Assembly: GCA_016702545.1 (NCBI GenBank)
Contig: JADJDT010000016.1
Location: 1 to 64,000, forward strand
From: Pseudomonadota bacterium
GTDB lineage: Bacteria; Myxococcota_A; Polyangia; GCA-2747355
Length of the DNA stretch: 64,000 nucleotides
Direction of reading: 5' to 3'
Made by a program: the position numbers and the translations under genes. The number at the start of each line of letters is the position of its first letter. Within the stretch, counting starts at the first letter, position 1. Below the pieces are notes generated by a model, which saw only the letters and a program-made list of their open reading frames with translations, did no database searches and had not been told where the DNA came from. Positions 53,372 to 64,000 of this stretch are shown here, piece by piece.

Positions 53372-53375
<4 letters not shown>
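52557..53375 (+). CDS. exported membrane-anchored protein of unknown function
   Basis: A 272-residue protein with a signal-like N-terminus (WHCALGLVLGAALVNG) and an Ala/Val-rich spacer. A helical domain of about 110 residues follows: VRIVLEDTPRGREALARVRS, SRRLGIVARLEVGLDSDPQQ and RNAGFIGPLLRVGLSELLAG. After an Ala/Gly/Pro linker comes a hydrophobic segment (YALALLSGVSLAALVWW) and an Arg-rich cytoplasmic tail. It overlaps the next gene by ATGA and lies 24 bases after the response regulator. No family recognised. The overlap suggests a link with the following TPR membrane protein. Confidence 0.6.
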
Positions 53376-55379
<2,004 letters not shown>

Positions 55380-55536
55380 CAGCGGACGCGACGGTGGCCT
55401 CGTTCCACCGAATGGCCGGCGACTCCGCCCGCCGAGCCGTCCTTCGGCGCAAAACGCCCCGGGGACGGCCGCCGCCGCCGTCGGTCGCGTGTATGCCGCC
55501 GCGGTCTCGCTCAACGACGAGCATGCGCAAGAGGCG

Positions 55537-56382
55537 CTACGCTGTCATGTCCGCGGCGGCTGGCGTCGCCGGTGTGTCGTCGGCGAAGCTCACCCAGTCG
55601 GCATCGAAACGTTGATAGGGTTCGATCTCAGCGAGTGTCAGCTGGTCGGTGCCGAGCACGTCGACGTTGGCGCATTCGATGCCCGGCGTGAACTGCTTCC
55701 AGAACGTCTCGACCTCTCGCTCAAGCTCGTCACGCTTGCTCGCCCAACCCGCCTCTTTCTTCGCAGCCGCGGGTGCCGCAACGATGAGGTGGACCTTGTA
55801 GGGCGTCTGCTCGTCGAGTTCGCAGAGCGGGCTCAGGCGCAGGTAAACGCCCTGAACCCACCGACTGTGTTTCTCGAGGAGGCTGGTCCAGTCGCGCAGC
55901 TTTGCGCGCCAGCGGCCATCGAAACCGGTCGGGAACGCAGAACGGATGTAGCGCTTCGCAAGCCATTCCGCGATCAGGCGCCGCTCCTTGTCGCCGAGGA
56001 CGCGCGTAGGCCGCTCGGTGCAGAGGACTTCGCGGGGCAGCGTCCAGCGTTCGTGAACCTTGACGCTGAGCACCACGGTGGACCCGCCTCCATCCTCGAC
56101 TTCGAGCTGCAGGATGCGCGGATTCCGCCCCCAGACCTGCTGCTTGTCGGGCGCCTTGCGGCTGACCGCCTCGGCACGGAGGACCTCGACGGTCGGCTCC
56201 TTTTCGAGCCGGTCGTTCAAGACATCGCAGTCGTGGCTCGTGACGATCAGCCAGTTGTCGTCCGCGAGCGTCAGACCCGACGGGGCTCGCTCACGAGCAG
56301 CACGTACCAGCGCCGGCCCGAGGACCGCGCCCTGTCGCCAGCCGTGCTTCTCGATCGCGTCGGCATCGAACGTCGTCGACAT
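55537..56382 (-). CDS. unknown protein, third gene of the TIGR04255-HTH operon
   Basis: A 281-residue soluble protein. Conserved-looking features are LADDNWLIVTSHDCDVLNDR then LEKEPTVEVLRAEAV near the N-terminus, TVVLSVKVHERWTLPREVLC in the middle and KRYIRSAFPTGFDGRWRAKL. The second half has charged helices and YKVHLIVAAPAAAKKEAGW. The HDCD (His-Asp-Cys-Asp) motif could be catalytic or metal-binding. I do not recognise the family. It starts 6 bases after the HTH gene stop, so it is co-translated. Its 3' end abuts the TPR membrane protein gene. Confidence 0.65.
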   Translation of the reverse strand: MSTTFDADAIEKHGWRQGAVLGPALVRAARERAPSGLTLADDNWLIVTSHDCDVLNDRLEKEPTVEVLRAEAVSRKAPDKQQVWGRNPRILQLEVEDGGGSTVVLSVKVHERWTLPREVLCTERPTRVLGDKERRLIAEWLAKRYIRSAFPTGFDGRWRAKLRDWTSLLEKHSRWVQGVYLRLSPLCELDEQTPYKVHLIVAAPAAAKKEAGWASKRDELEREVETFWKQFTPGIECANVDVLGTDQLTLAEIEPYQRFDADWVSFADDTPATPAAADMTA

Positions 56383-56388
56383 GGCGCC

Positions 56389-57150
56389 TCAGCTCTTCGG
56401 CCAATCGCGCAGGGCAACGTTCCGGGCGAGCTGGGCCCGGCGCTGCTCCTCCGAAGGATCCTCGAAGCCGAGGGCTCGAAGTCGATCCTCCCGGAGGACG
56501 CGCCTGGACTCCGCTTGCTCGCCGAGCATCTTGGCCTCACGCACGAGCGATGAGACGAGCTGCTCGTCGATCGGCTCGGCGCTCAGCAGCTCGAGAAGCG
56601 GAGTCCCTCCCTCACTCAGAGCCTGACGCAGGAAGCGCGGGCTGAGGGGGCTGGCGCTCGTAACGCCGGCGCTCGCCAGCAGTCGGAGCAGCGTCGTCAG
56701 GCGCTGCGCGTTCGAAGCGTTCGGCTCCTTGCCGTCGAGCCAGTCGTACAGCGTCGGTCGAGACACACCGAGGACCTCGGCCAGCTGCGTCTTGTTCAGG
56801 GACAGCGACGCGAGCGCCTCGTGCGCTTGGTCGGTGACCGACAAAGCCAGAGCGGCGCGCAGCGCCGAGGGGGCCGTCGCGTTCGTCGGCCGCGCGGCGC
56901 TCGGTCCGGGAGCGACCCGAGCCCTGGAGCGAACGTCGACCACCGAGGGGCTACTGCCGACGTGGGGTAGGCACGGACCGTAGCCGGTGCAGAGCACCAC
57001 CACTCCCGCGCTGCCTGCTAGCACCGTACGAAGCAGGGCCTGAGGCCGGGAACCTTCGAGCCGGACCGACGAGTCGCGGTTGTAGCCCTCGACGATCGCG
57101 ACTCTGTCGCCGCCGCTGGAGTCGTAGTGCCGGTTTGAAACGAGACTCAT
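56389..57150 (-). CDS. HTH domain protein with hydrophobic N-terminal segment
   Basis: A 253-residue protein started at ATG 57150, which overlaps the preceding stop (ATGA). Residues about 30-50 are hydrophobic (LLRTVLAGSAGVVVLCTGYG). A Xre-like helix-turn-helix sits at about 115-150 (LASLSLNKTQLAEVLGVSRP, TLYDWLDGKEPNASNAQRL). The C-terminal half is helical, with LRQALSEGGTPLLELLSAEP and a charged tail. The HTH suggests DNA binding and autoregulation, and the hydrophobic segment suggests membrane association or a buried helix. It is the middle gene of a three-gene operon of unknown role. Confidence 0.65.
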   Translation of the reverse strand: MSLVSNRHYDSSGGDRVAIVEGYNRDSSVRLEGSRPQALLRTVLAGSAGVVVLCTGYGPCLPHVGSSPSVVDVRSRARVAPGPSAARPTNATAPSALRAALALSVTDQAHEALASLSLNKTQLAEVLGVSRPTLYDWLDGKEPNASNAQRLTTLLRLLASAGVTSASPLSPRFLRQALSEGGTPLLELLSAEPIDEQLVSSLVREAKMLGEQAESRRVLREDRLRALGFEDPSEEQRRAQLARNVALRDWPKS

Positions 57151-57959
57151 TGCCACACCTTGATTGCTTTCTCGGTGACGACGTGGTTGTGGAACGTCTC
57201 GATCAAGAGGTCGTGCATCTCGTAAGCGCGAGCAACCACCCACCCGGCATCGGGGTCGAACTTGCCCTCGATGAACTGGTCCATGTCGATCAGGGTCGCG
57301 AGTTCTCCCGCTTGTGCGCGCGACGCGTGCCTGGGCGCCCCCCCGACGAGGTCCGGTGGTAGGTCGAAGCCCTGATCGTTCTGCACGACGCGGACGATCA
57401 TCGTGCCCTCAGTATCGCCCACCGCCGTGTGGCCGACACTCTCGACGTGGAGCCGGTGCGACCCGGCACGGAAGACCTCATCGGCGATGCCGTGGAATCC
57501 TGGACGCAGGTAGAGGCGGTAGTCCTCTCCCTCCCGCGGCTGGACGAGGTCGATGTAGCGAAGGCCGACCCGCTGGACGAGGCCGAACTCGTTCTGCTCC
57601 GTCTTCTCGAGGACCGTGCGGACCGCCCGCTCGAGTCGCTCTGCGAAGCCCTCGAACTTCTCGTACGCGGTGGTCTGGAGCACGACGCTGTCCTGGAGGA
57701 CCGTCACGCTCCACAGCTCGTCCTTGGTCCGGTACTCCCAGCGCTCCTGCTCGGTGGCGTGGACACCAGCCGGCGTGATGGTCAGCTGCTGGATCTTCCC
57801 GGCGCGCTCGATCGGAAAGCCCTGGCGGCGGAACTCCTCCTGGATCGCGGGGATGTAGTCGGCCATCTTCCGGACCGGGCTGAAGCGCACCTGGCACAGG
57901 ACGAGGACAAGCGGCTTCTTATCCAAGGGCACGTACCGACAGTTCCGTTTGGGCGTCAT
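57147..57959 (-). CDS. TIGR04255 family protein
   Basis: A 270-residue protein. The start at 57959 has GGAGAG upstream. The N-terminus KPLVLVLCQVRFSPVRKMAD and following helices (YIPAIQEEFRRQGFP) are the family hallmark. The middle carries YRTKDELWSVTVLQDSVVLQ, FEGFAERLERAVRTVLEKTE and LVQRVGLRYIDLVQPREGED, and the end is EMHDLLIETFHNHVV. TIGR04255 proteins are sporadically distributed and have no assigned function; patchy occurrence is often a sign of defence or mobile islands. It leads the operon with the HTH and unknown proteins and follows a palindrome-rich upstream region (58180-58245). Confidence 0.8.
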   Translation of the reverse strand: MTPKRNCRYVPLDKKPLVLVLCQVRFSPVRKMADYIPAIQEEFRRQGFPIERAGKIQQLTITPAGVHATEQERWEYRTKDELWSVTVLQDSVVLQTTAYEKFEGFAERLERAVRTVLEKTEQNEFGLVQRVGLRYIDLVQPREGEDYRLYLRPGFHGIADEVFRAGSHRLHVESVGHTAVGDTEGTMIVRVVQNDQGFDLPPDLVGGAPRHASRAQAGELATLIDMDQFIEGKFDPDAGWVVARAYEMHDLLIETFHNHVVTEKAIKVWQ

Positions 57960-58140
57960 GGCGCTCTCCTTACACCCAACATTACACCTCAGGAAACACT
58001 CTGGGCCACGAACTTCCTCCTGCGCATCTGCTTCGCTCGGGGCTCGTAACAAGACAAATCGGTCGACTGTGGCTGTCGAGGCGCGCGGCCGGCAAGGAGC
58101 GACGACGAAGGTCTACCTTGGGTAAACCGAGGAGAAGCGA

Positions 58141-58179
58141 CGCTGGCGGACGCGATGGATCGGCGGCCACAACAATCGA
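58141..58179 (+). repeat. dispersed repeat, copy 1 (left part)
   Basis: 38 of these bases match the reverse complement of 62346-62383 with only two differences (core GGATCGGCGGCCACAAC versus CGATCGGCGGCCACAAC). A second shared piece, TTTGTCACGAGCCCT, follows at 58369-58383, about 190 bases away. At the other site it follows after only 20 bases. Confidence 0.7.
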
Positions 58180-58245
58180 GTTGGCGTAAACGCTAACGGG
58201 GGTATGTCCCATACCCCCGCCCCGAAAAGGCGTGACTTTTCGGGG
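58180..58245. promoter_or_regulatory. three consecutive inverted repeats upstream of the TIGR04255 operon
   Basis: (1) GTTGGCGTAAACGCTAAC (58180-58197) is an imperfect palindrome, 7 of 8 positions matching. (2) GGGGGTATG-TCC-CATACCCCC (58198-58218) is a perfect 9-bp hairpin. (3) CCCCGAAAAG-GCGTGA-CTTTTCGGGG (58220-58245) is a perfect 10-bp hairpin. There are no spacer bases between (1) and (2) and one between (2) and (3). They could be operators for the HTH protein, terminators or the ends of a mobile element. No U-run follows on either strand. Confidence 0.6.
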
Positions 58246-58463
58246 CCCCACCCCCGAGTCCGGCGCACAACGAGCGCCGCGCGAGCGCTTGGTCGCGCTC
58301 GCGTGCAGTGGATCTTGACTCCATAAGTGATTGCAGCGCATTGAGGGCCGTGAGCGCTTTCGAGTTGGTTTGTCACGAGCCCTAACGCCGAGGCTGAGCG
58401 CGCAAGCAGACTCGCGACCCCTGCGGGACCGCGGCTCCCGGCAGGCGCGACCAGCCCAACAGC

Positions 58464-58556
58464 GGTGCCTGGCACCAGCGCAGGGGCAGCACCAGCGCAG
58501 GGGCAGCACCAGCGCAGTGGCAGCACCAGCGCAGTGGCAGCACCAGCGCAGTGGCA
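58464..58556. repeat. GGTGCCTGGCACC palindrome running into a 17-bp tandem repeat (x5)
   Basis: The perfect palindrome GGTGCCTGGCACC (58464-58476) runs into five copies of the 17-base unit GCACCAGCGCAGTGGCA (58472-58556). The first two units have GGGGCA in place of GTGGCA. Tandem growth out of the intergenic repeat core is also seen at 25792 and 36749. Confidence 0.75.
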
Positions 58557-58722
58557 GCTAGGTGGGGGTCGAACCCCCGCACGGGATGGGGGTCTGGGGG
58601 ACGACGGCTCGGAGAGGGTGTGGGTCTGGGACGGCGCTCGTTTCGCCGCGTGGTTCCCGAGCTGTCATCCCGGTTGCGGGAGCTCGTGCGGGGTGGGCAA
58701 CGATCAACGCCGGTGCGGGCCG

Positions 58723-59958
<1,236 letters not shown>

Positions 59959-60010
59959 GATGTCGCCTCCCGTTCTTTCTTGCTGCGCGCCGGAGGCTCG
60001 CCGGATCAGG

Positions 60011-60036
60011 CCGGCCGAAGCGCATGTTTCGGCCGG
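60011..60036 (-). terminator. 9-bp perfect hairpin in the gap-pgk spacer
   Basis: CCGGCCGAA (60011-60019) pairs with TTCGGCCGG (60028-60036) across an 8-base loop, about 50 bases upstream of the pgk start. It could be an attenuator or a processing site in the gap-pgk transcript. There is no U-run, so intrinsic termination is doubtful. Confidence 0.35.
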
Positions 60037-60121
60037 CTCGCGACACTCTCCGACAGGGTGCTCGATGGATACGCTAGATGGATAAATCTGGAAGAGGGCG
60101 ACCCGGCGAGGGCCGCCCCCG

Positions 60122-60158
60122 GCGCAGGCGCTGGACCGCGGGAGACCCGCGCCTGCGC
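60122..60158 (-). terminator. GC-rich hairpin just after gap
   Basis: GCGCAGG (60122-60128) pairs with CCTGCGC (60152-60158), enclosing an inner GCGGG/CCCGC stem. It begins about 12 bases after the gap stop on the transcribed strand. It is a plausible partial terminator or mRNA-stabilising stem between gap and pgk, without a U-run. Confidence 0.35.
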
Positions 60159-60169
60159 GTCGCCAAGGT

Positions 60170-61243
<1,074 letters not shown>

Positions 61244-61380
61244 GTGAATGCCCCCTTTCCGGGAATTGGTGGCGCACTCTAGCCAACCCGTCGACGGCGC
61301 ACAAGGGCCCGCCGCGGGCGTGTCGCGGGCGATCGCGGCAGCCCCCTCTACCCTCGAGACGCCACGCTCTGAGACGACTT

Positions 61381-62250
61381 CTAGGGCTCGTCTTCGCCGT
61401 GCTGCGCCGCGGTCGGCAGGCCGGCGTCGCGCGCGAGGCGTAACAGGGCAGGGTCGAGCAGGGTCGCGGGCTGTACGTTGGTCAGCGCCTTGCGCATCCT
61501 CAGCTTGAGGTCCGGGTGCTCGGCCTCGAGGCTGGTGAGCAACCGCTTGATCACCTGGCGCCGGCGGTCGGTCGCGGCACAGTGCGGGCTGGCGCAGGGG
61601 ATGATGGGCAGCTGGCGCGCGCGGGCGTAGGCGGCGATGTCGCGCTCGAGCGCGTAGCAGAGCGGGCGGATCACGGTCGGCGGCCCGTCCTTCGGCTCGA
61701 GCGCCGGGGCCATCGCCCGCAGCGTGCCGGCGTAGAAGAGGTTGATCAGCAGCGTCTCGAGCAGGTCGTCGAGGTGATGGCCCAGCGCGAGCTTGGTGAA
61801 GCCCTCGCGCCGCGCCAGCGTGTAGAACGCGCCGCGGCGAATGCGTGAGCAAAGCGGACAGGCGGCCTGCCCGGGAGCCAGCTTCTCGGCGACGAGCTGC
61901 TCGACCGGCGCCCGCAACAGGTGGATGCGCACGCCATGGGACTCGGCGAAGCGGCGCACGACCTCGGGTTGGTAGTCGGCGTAGCCGGGGTCGAGGTTGA
62001 CGGCCTCGAGGGTGAAGGGCACCGGGGCCCGCCGCTGCAGCCGCAGCAGCAGCTCGAGCAGCGTGGCCGAGTCCTTGCCCCCGGACAGCGCCACCAGCAC
62101 GCGGTCGCCCGCCGCGATCATGCCGAAGTCCGCGACGGCCTGGCCGACCGCGCGCCCGAGCCGGCGCTCCAGGCGCGGCAGCTCCTCGGTCGGGCCCACG
62201 TCAGGGGCCTGCGCGGCGCTGCGGGCCGGGATCGTCGATGACGCACTCAT
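61381..62250 (-). CDS. ttcA: tRNA 2-thiocytidine(32) synthetase TtcA family protein
   Basis: A 289-residue PP-loop ATPase that thiolates cytidine 32 in certain tRNAs using an iron-sulfur cluster. The PP-loop is VLVALSGGKDSATLLELLLR (SGGKDS at residues 56-61). The cluster motif is CPLCSRIRRGAFYTLA, with further cysteines in IIPCASPHCAATDRRRQVIK. LALGHHLDDLLETLLINLFY is the other family signature. The start at 62250 has AGGGGG upstream; a longer form to 62286 is possible. It is co-directional with gap, 137 bases upstream of it. Confidence 0.85.
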   Translation of the reverse strand: MSASSTIPARSAAQAPDVGPTEELPRLERRLGRAVGQAVADFGMIAAGDRVLVALSGGKDSATLLELLLRLQRRAPVPFTLEAVNLDPGYADYQPEVVRRFAESHGVRIHLLRAPVEQLVAEKLAPGQAACPLCSRIRRGAFYTLARREGFTKLALGHHLDDLLETLLINLFYAGTLRAMAPALEPKDGPPTVIRPLCYALERDIAAYARARQLPIIPCASPHCAATDRRRQVIKRLLTSLEAEHPDLKLRMRKALTNVQPATLLDPALLRLARDAGLPTAAQHGEDEP

Positions 62251-62310
62251 CGGCCCCCTGATAGTCGATTCCGCGCCTGCGGGCAATCGGGGGCATCATT
62301 CAGTCTCCTC

Positions 62311-62383
62311 AGGGCTCGTGACAAAACAACGCGATCAAAACAATGCGATCGTTGTGGCCGCCGATCGATCGCGTCCGCCAGCG
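62311..62383 (-). repeat. dispersed repeat, copy 2 (uninterrupted)
   Basis: On the minus strand this reads CGCTGGCGGACGCGATCGAT, then CGGCGGCCACAACGATCG, then 20 unique bases, then TTTGTCACGAGCCCT. It is the compact form of the repeat that is split at 58141-58383. It sits between the porin 3' end and ttcA. Confidence 0.7.
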
Positions 62384-62392
62384 CGAGGGCCC

Positions 62393-63778
62393 TCAGAAAG
62401 AGGCGTCGAGCTGGAGCCGGGCGAGGTGTCGCCCCGAGCGGTCGTCCGGGCCGAAGATGAAGAAGTAGTCGCCCTGCAGCTTGAGCGCGTGGCCGTTGAG
62501 GTAGAGGTTGACGCCACCGCCGATCGGCCACCCCTGCGCCTGGGCGAACCCTTGCAGCTGCGGATCGGTGCGTCGATTCCAGGCGAAGAGCTGCTCCCAG
62601 CGCGCCGCCAGCTCGATCCGTCGGTGGACCATCAGGCCGACCTGCACCAGGTAGCCGTAGCCCGAGCGCGTCCACTCGCGCGGCGCCTGCTCGTCGACCG
62701 CACCGTCGACCGCACCGTCGACCGCACCGTCGACCGCACCATCGACCACCCCGTCGAGGTGATCGCGCGTGACGCGACGCAAGAGCGCCTCTGCCAGCAG
62801 CGAACAGCCGCGATACTTGAAGACCAGATCGACGGCGGCGTGCCAGTCGTTGGTCGTGCCGAGGGTGAAGGTGGCCCCCGAGGTGCTTTGCTGGCGCTGC
62901 GTGCGGTGGTTGTAGGCTCCCGCCAGCCCGAAGGCCAGCCGCGGCCGGCGCTCGCGCAGCAGGTCGCCCTCGCTGTCGTCGTCGAAGGCGCCCCAGGGGC
63001 GCAGCACGAGCCGTGCGACGACCAAGGGGCCGAGCACCTGCGCGCCGAAGCGGTTGCGCCCCTCGCCGCTGCCGAGAAAGAGGTGGTAGCCGAGCACCCG
63101 CGTGCCGAAGAGATCGACGGACGAGAGCATCAGCCCGACATCGCGATCGAGCGTCAGCTCGCGCACGAGCTGGGGTCGATCGACGAGCTGCAGCGCGAAC
63201 TCGCGCACGGTGCGCGCGCGATCGAAGGGCACGAAGAACTGGCCGACGCGCAGGTTGAGATCGCGGTAGCGGACGAGCTCGAGGAAGGCGTCGAAGATCG
63301 GCGAGGCGCTCTCGCGCTCGAAGTCGCCGTCACCGAGGGCGAGCTGGAGGGAGAAGCGCAGGTCGGGGTCCAGCAGGTGGCCGGCAGCGCTCAGTCGTAC
63401 GGTCTTGATCACGAGCCCGCTGGTGCTGCTGCCGGCCGCGTGGACGAGGGTGCTGCGGAGCTGGAGGCGGCTGCGCAGCGTCAGCGCGAAGCGCTCGTCG
63501 CGCGACGCGAAGGTGACGCCGTGTCCGGGCGCCGCGCTCACCGTCACCGGGCTGGGGCTGGCCGTCACCGGGCTGGGGCTGGCCGCCACGAGGCTGGGGC
63601 TGGCCGTGGCGGCGCCCCCTGGCGCTGCGCCCAGCGGGGCCCCCTCGGCCATCGCCCCGGCGCTGAGCCAGAGTGCGCCCAAGAGCCAGCCACACGCGGT
63701 CGCCCGTGCAGGTTCCCGCGCTCGCCGCCCCGCGCCATCGCCGGTCCTTCGCAGAGTCCGACGCGTGGTGGTTGGCAC
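62393..63778 (-). CDS. outer-membrane porin-like protein (phosphate-selective porin O/P type)
   Basis: A 461-residue protein with a GTG start. The basic N-terminus is followed by a signal helix (GWLLGALWLSAGAMA) and a Pro/Ser/Ala repeat linker (ASPSPVTASPSPVT). The mature part is beta-barrel-like, with porin O/P hallmarks: FALTLRSRLQLRSTLVHAAG, DLRFSLQLALGDGDFE, LRVGQFFVPFDRARTVREFA, LGYHLFLGSGEGRN and a terminal strand HLARLQLDASF ending in Phe. An insert VDGAVDGAVDGAVDGAVD, encoded by 12-bp tandem repeats (62693-62740), falls in a predicted loop. Specificity (phosphate, polyphosphate or other anion) is not determinable. Confidence 0.72.
   Translation of the reverse strand: MPTTTRRTLRRTGDGAGRRAREPARATACGWLLGALWLSAGAMAEGAPLGAAPGGAATASPSLVAASPSPVTASPSPVTVSAAPGHGVTFASRDERFALTLRSRLQLRSTLVHAAGSSTSGLVIKTVRLSAAGHLLDPDLRFSLQLALGDGDFERESASPIFDAFLELVRYRDLNLRVGQFFVPFDRARTVREFALQLVDRPQLVRELTLDRDVGLMLSSVDLFGTRVLGYHLFLGSGEGRNRFGAQVLGPLVVARLVLRPWGAFDDDSEGDLLRERRPRLAFGLAGAYNHRTQRQQSTSGATFTLGTTNDWHAAVDLVFKYRGCSLLAEALLRRVTRDHLDGVVDGAVDGAVDGAVDGAVDEQAPREWTRSGYGYLVQVGLMVHRRIELAARWEQLFAWNRRTDPQLQGFAQAQGWPIGGGVNLYLNGHALKLQGDYFFIFGPDDRSGRHLARLQLDASF
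62693..62740 (-). repeat. 12-bp in-frame tandem repeat (x4) inside the porin gene
   Basis: Four identical GTCGACCGCACC units (plus strand), with a degenerate fifth to 62752, encode repeated DGAV residues in a predicted surface loop. Copy number can change without a frameshift, so loop length may vary between strains. Confidence 0.8.
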
Positions 63779-64000
63779 CGCTCACCTCGTGGTCGATCGC
63801 TCGCCCTGCGCGTTAGCCGCGGCGCCCGGCGCCAAACGCGGCGCTACGGGCCGAGAAGTCTCGCAGCGTGCATCAGCTCAAGTCGCGAGGCAATCGGTTG
63901 GTGGCTGCACGATTCGTGGCGCACGACGGACGCTGACGGACGCTGACGGATTGCCAAAGGCCGACCAAGTTGCGACGATGCGCGCCCGAGAGCCGCGCGT

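Larger units (their letters stand above)
57960..58722. other. intergenic region with tandem palindromes and repeats
   Basis: 763 bases without a supported gene, separating the TIGR04255 operon from the 3' end of pgk. It contains a split dispersed repeat (58141-58179 and 58369-58383), three back-to-back inverted repeats (58180-58245), the perfect palindromic core GGTGCCTGGCACC (58464-58476) and a 17-bp tandem array (58472-58556). The promoter of the three-gene operon must lie in its left part. 58560-58722 shows nothing I can support. Confidence 0.55.

Noticed and set aside
58464..58556. CRISPR array
   Set aside because: The 17-bp units are contiguous with no spacers, and no cas genes are present.
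58556..58600. tRNA-like T-arm (GGGGGTTCGACCCCC on the minus strand, ending near a TGGC)
   Set aside because: The stem-loop resembles a T-arm, but the distance to a CCA-like end is off by one and no D-arm or anticodon arm folds upstream. It may be chance in a G-rich stretch; not called as tRNA or att site.

Overview
The window is a high-GC bacterial segment that looks like a chromosome contig from a Myxococcota/deltaproteobacterial-type organism. The pointers are a four-domain reductase/acyl-ligase/ACP/acyltransferase protein in an operon that resembles the Myxococcus xanthus ether-lipid (elb) genes, an OmpA protein with thrombospondin type-3 calcium repeats, a double-FHA membrane protein, many surface lipoproteins (one with a CGNGRCEPG motif), and a class II ribonucleotide reductase. 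The placement is inference from gene content; no rRNA is present to confirm it.

Layout. 0-4.8 kb: a TetR regulator overlapping a b-type cytochrome (minus), and a divergent P-type cation ATPase followed by a His-rich membrane protein. 5-10 kb: tRNA-Ala, a metallophosphoesterase and nrdJ with an upstream pair of NrdR-like boxes. 10-13.7 kb: ftsE-ftsX-envC-polysaccharide deacetylase, a tightly overlapped cell-division/peptidoglycan operon, followed by an FHA protein. 16.8-33 kb: OmpA, then two rearranged copies of one surface module (A: 19.5-25.5 kb; B: 27.8-33.1 kb). Each copy has a BNR-repeat protein, a small exported partner with the same C-terminal module, a discoidin-like lipoprotein and an IPT/TIG-like lipoprotein. 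33-38.7 kb: small accessory genes (a nucleotidyltransferase pair, xthA, a Uma2-type nuclease, a lipoprotein, a PLP enzyme, DUF924) separated by repeat-filled gaps. 38.8-46.6 kb: the elb-like lipid operon (minus). 46.8-55.4 kb: a choline/betaine-type ABC transporter, a B12-radical SAM protein, a two-component system, and a membrane protein with TPRs that contains a striking poly-G tract. 55.5-58 kb: an unassigned three-gene operon (TIGR04255-like, HTH, unknown). 58.7-63.8 kb: pgk, gap, ttcA and a porin-like protein.

About a dozen genes are broken by single-base frameshifts although homology continues smoothly across the break. I treat most of these as probable consensus errors in the assembly and give coordinates for the whole interrupted gene. 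True decay is clear only for small fossils: a methyltransferase fragment, a phd/vapC remnant and a copied xthA tail. A repeat family with core GGTGCC(A/T)GGCACC occupies seven intergenic spaces.

The best candidates for undescribed biology are the duplicated BNR surface module and the TIGR04255-HTH-unknown operon with its palindrome-rich upstream region.
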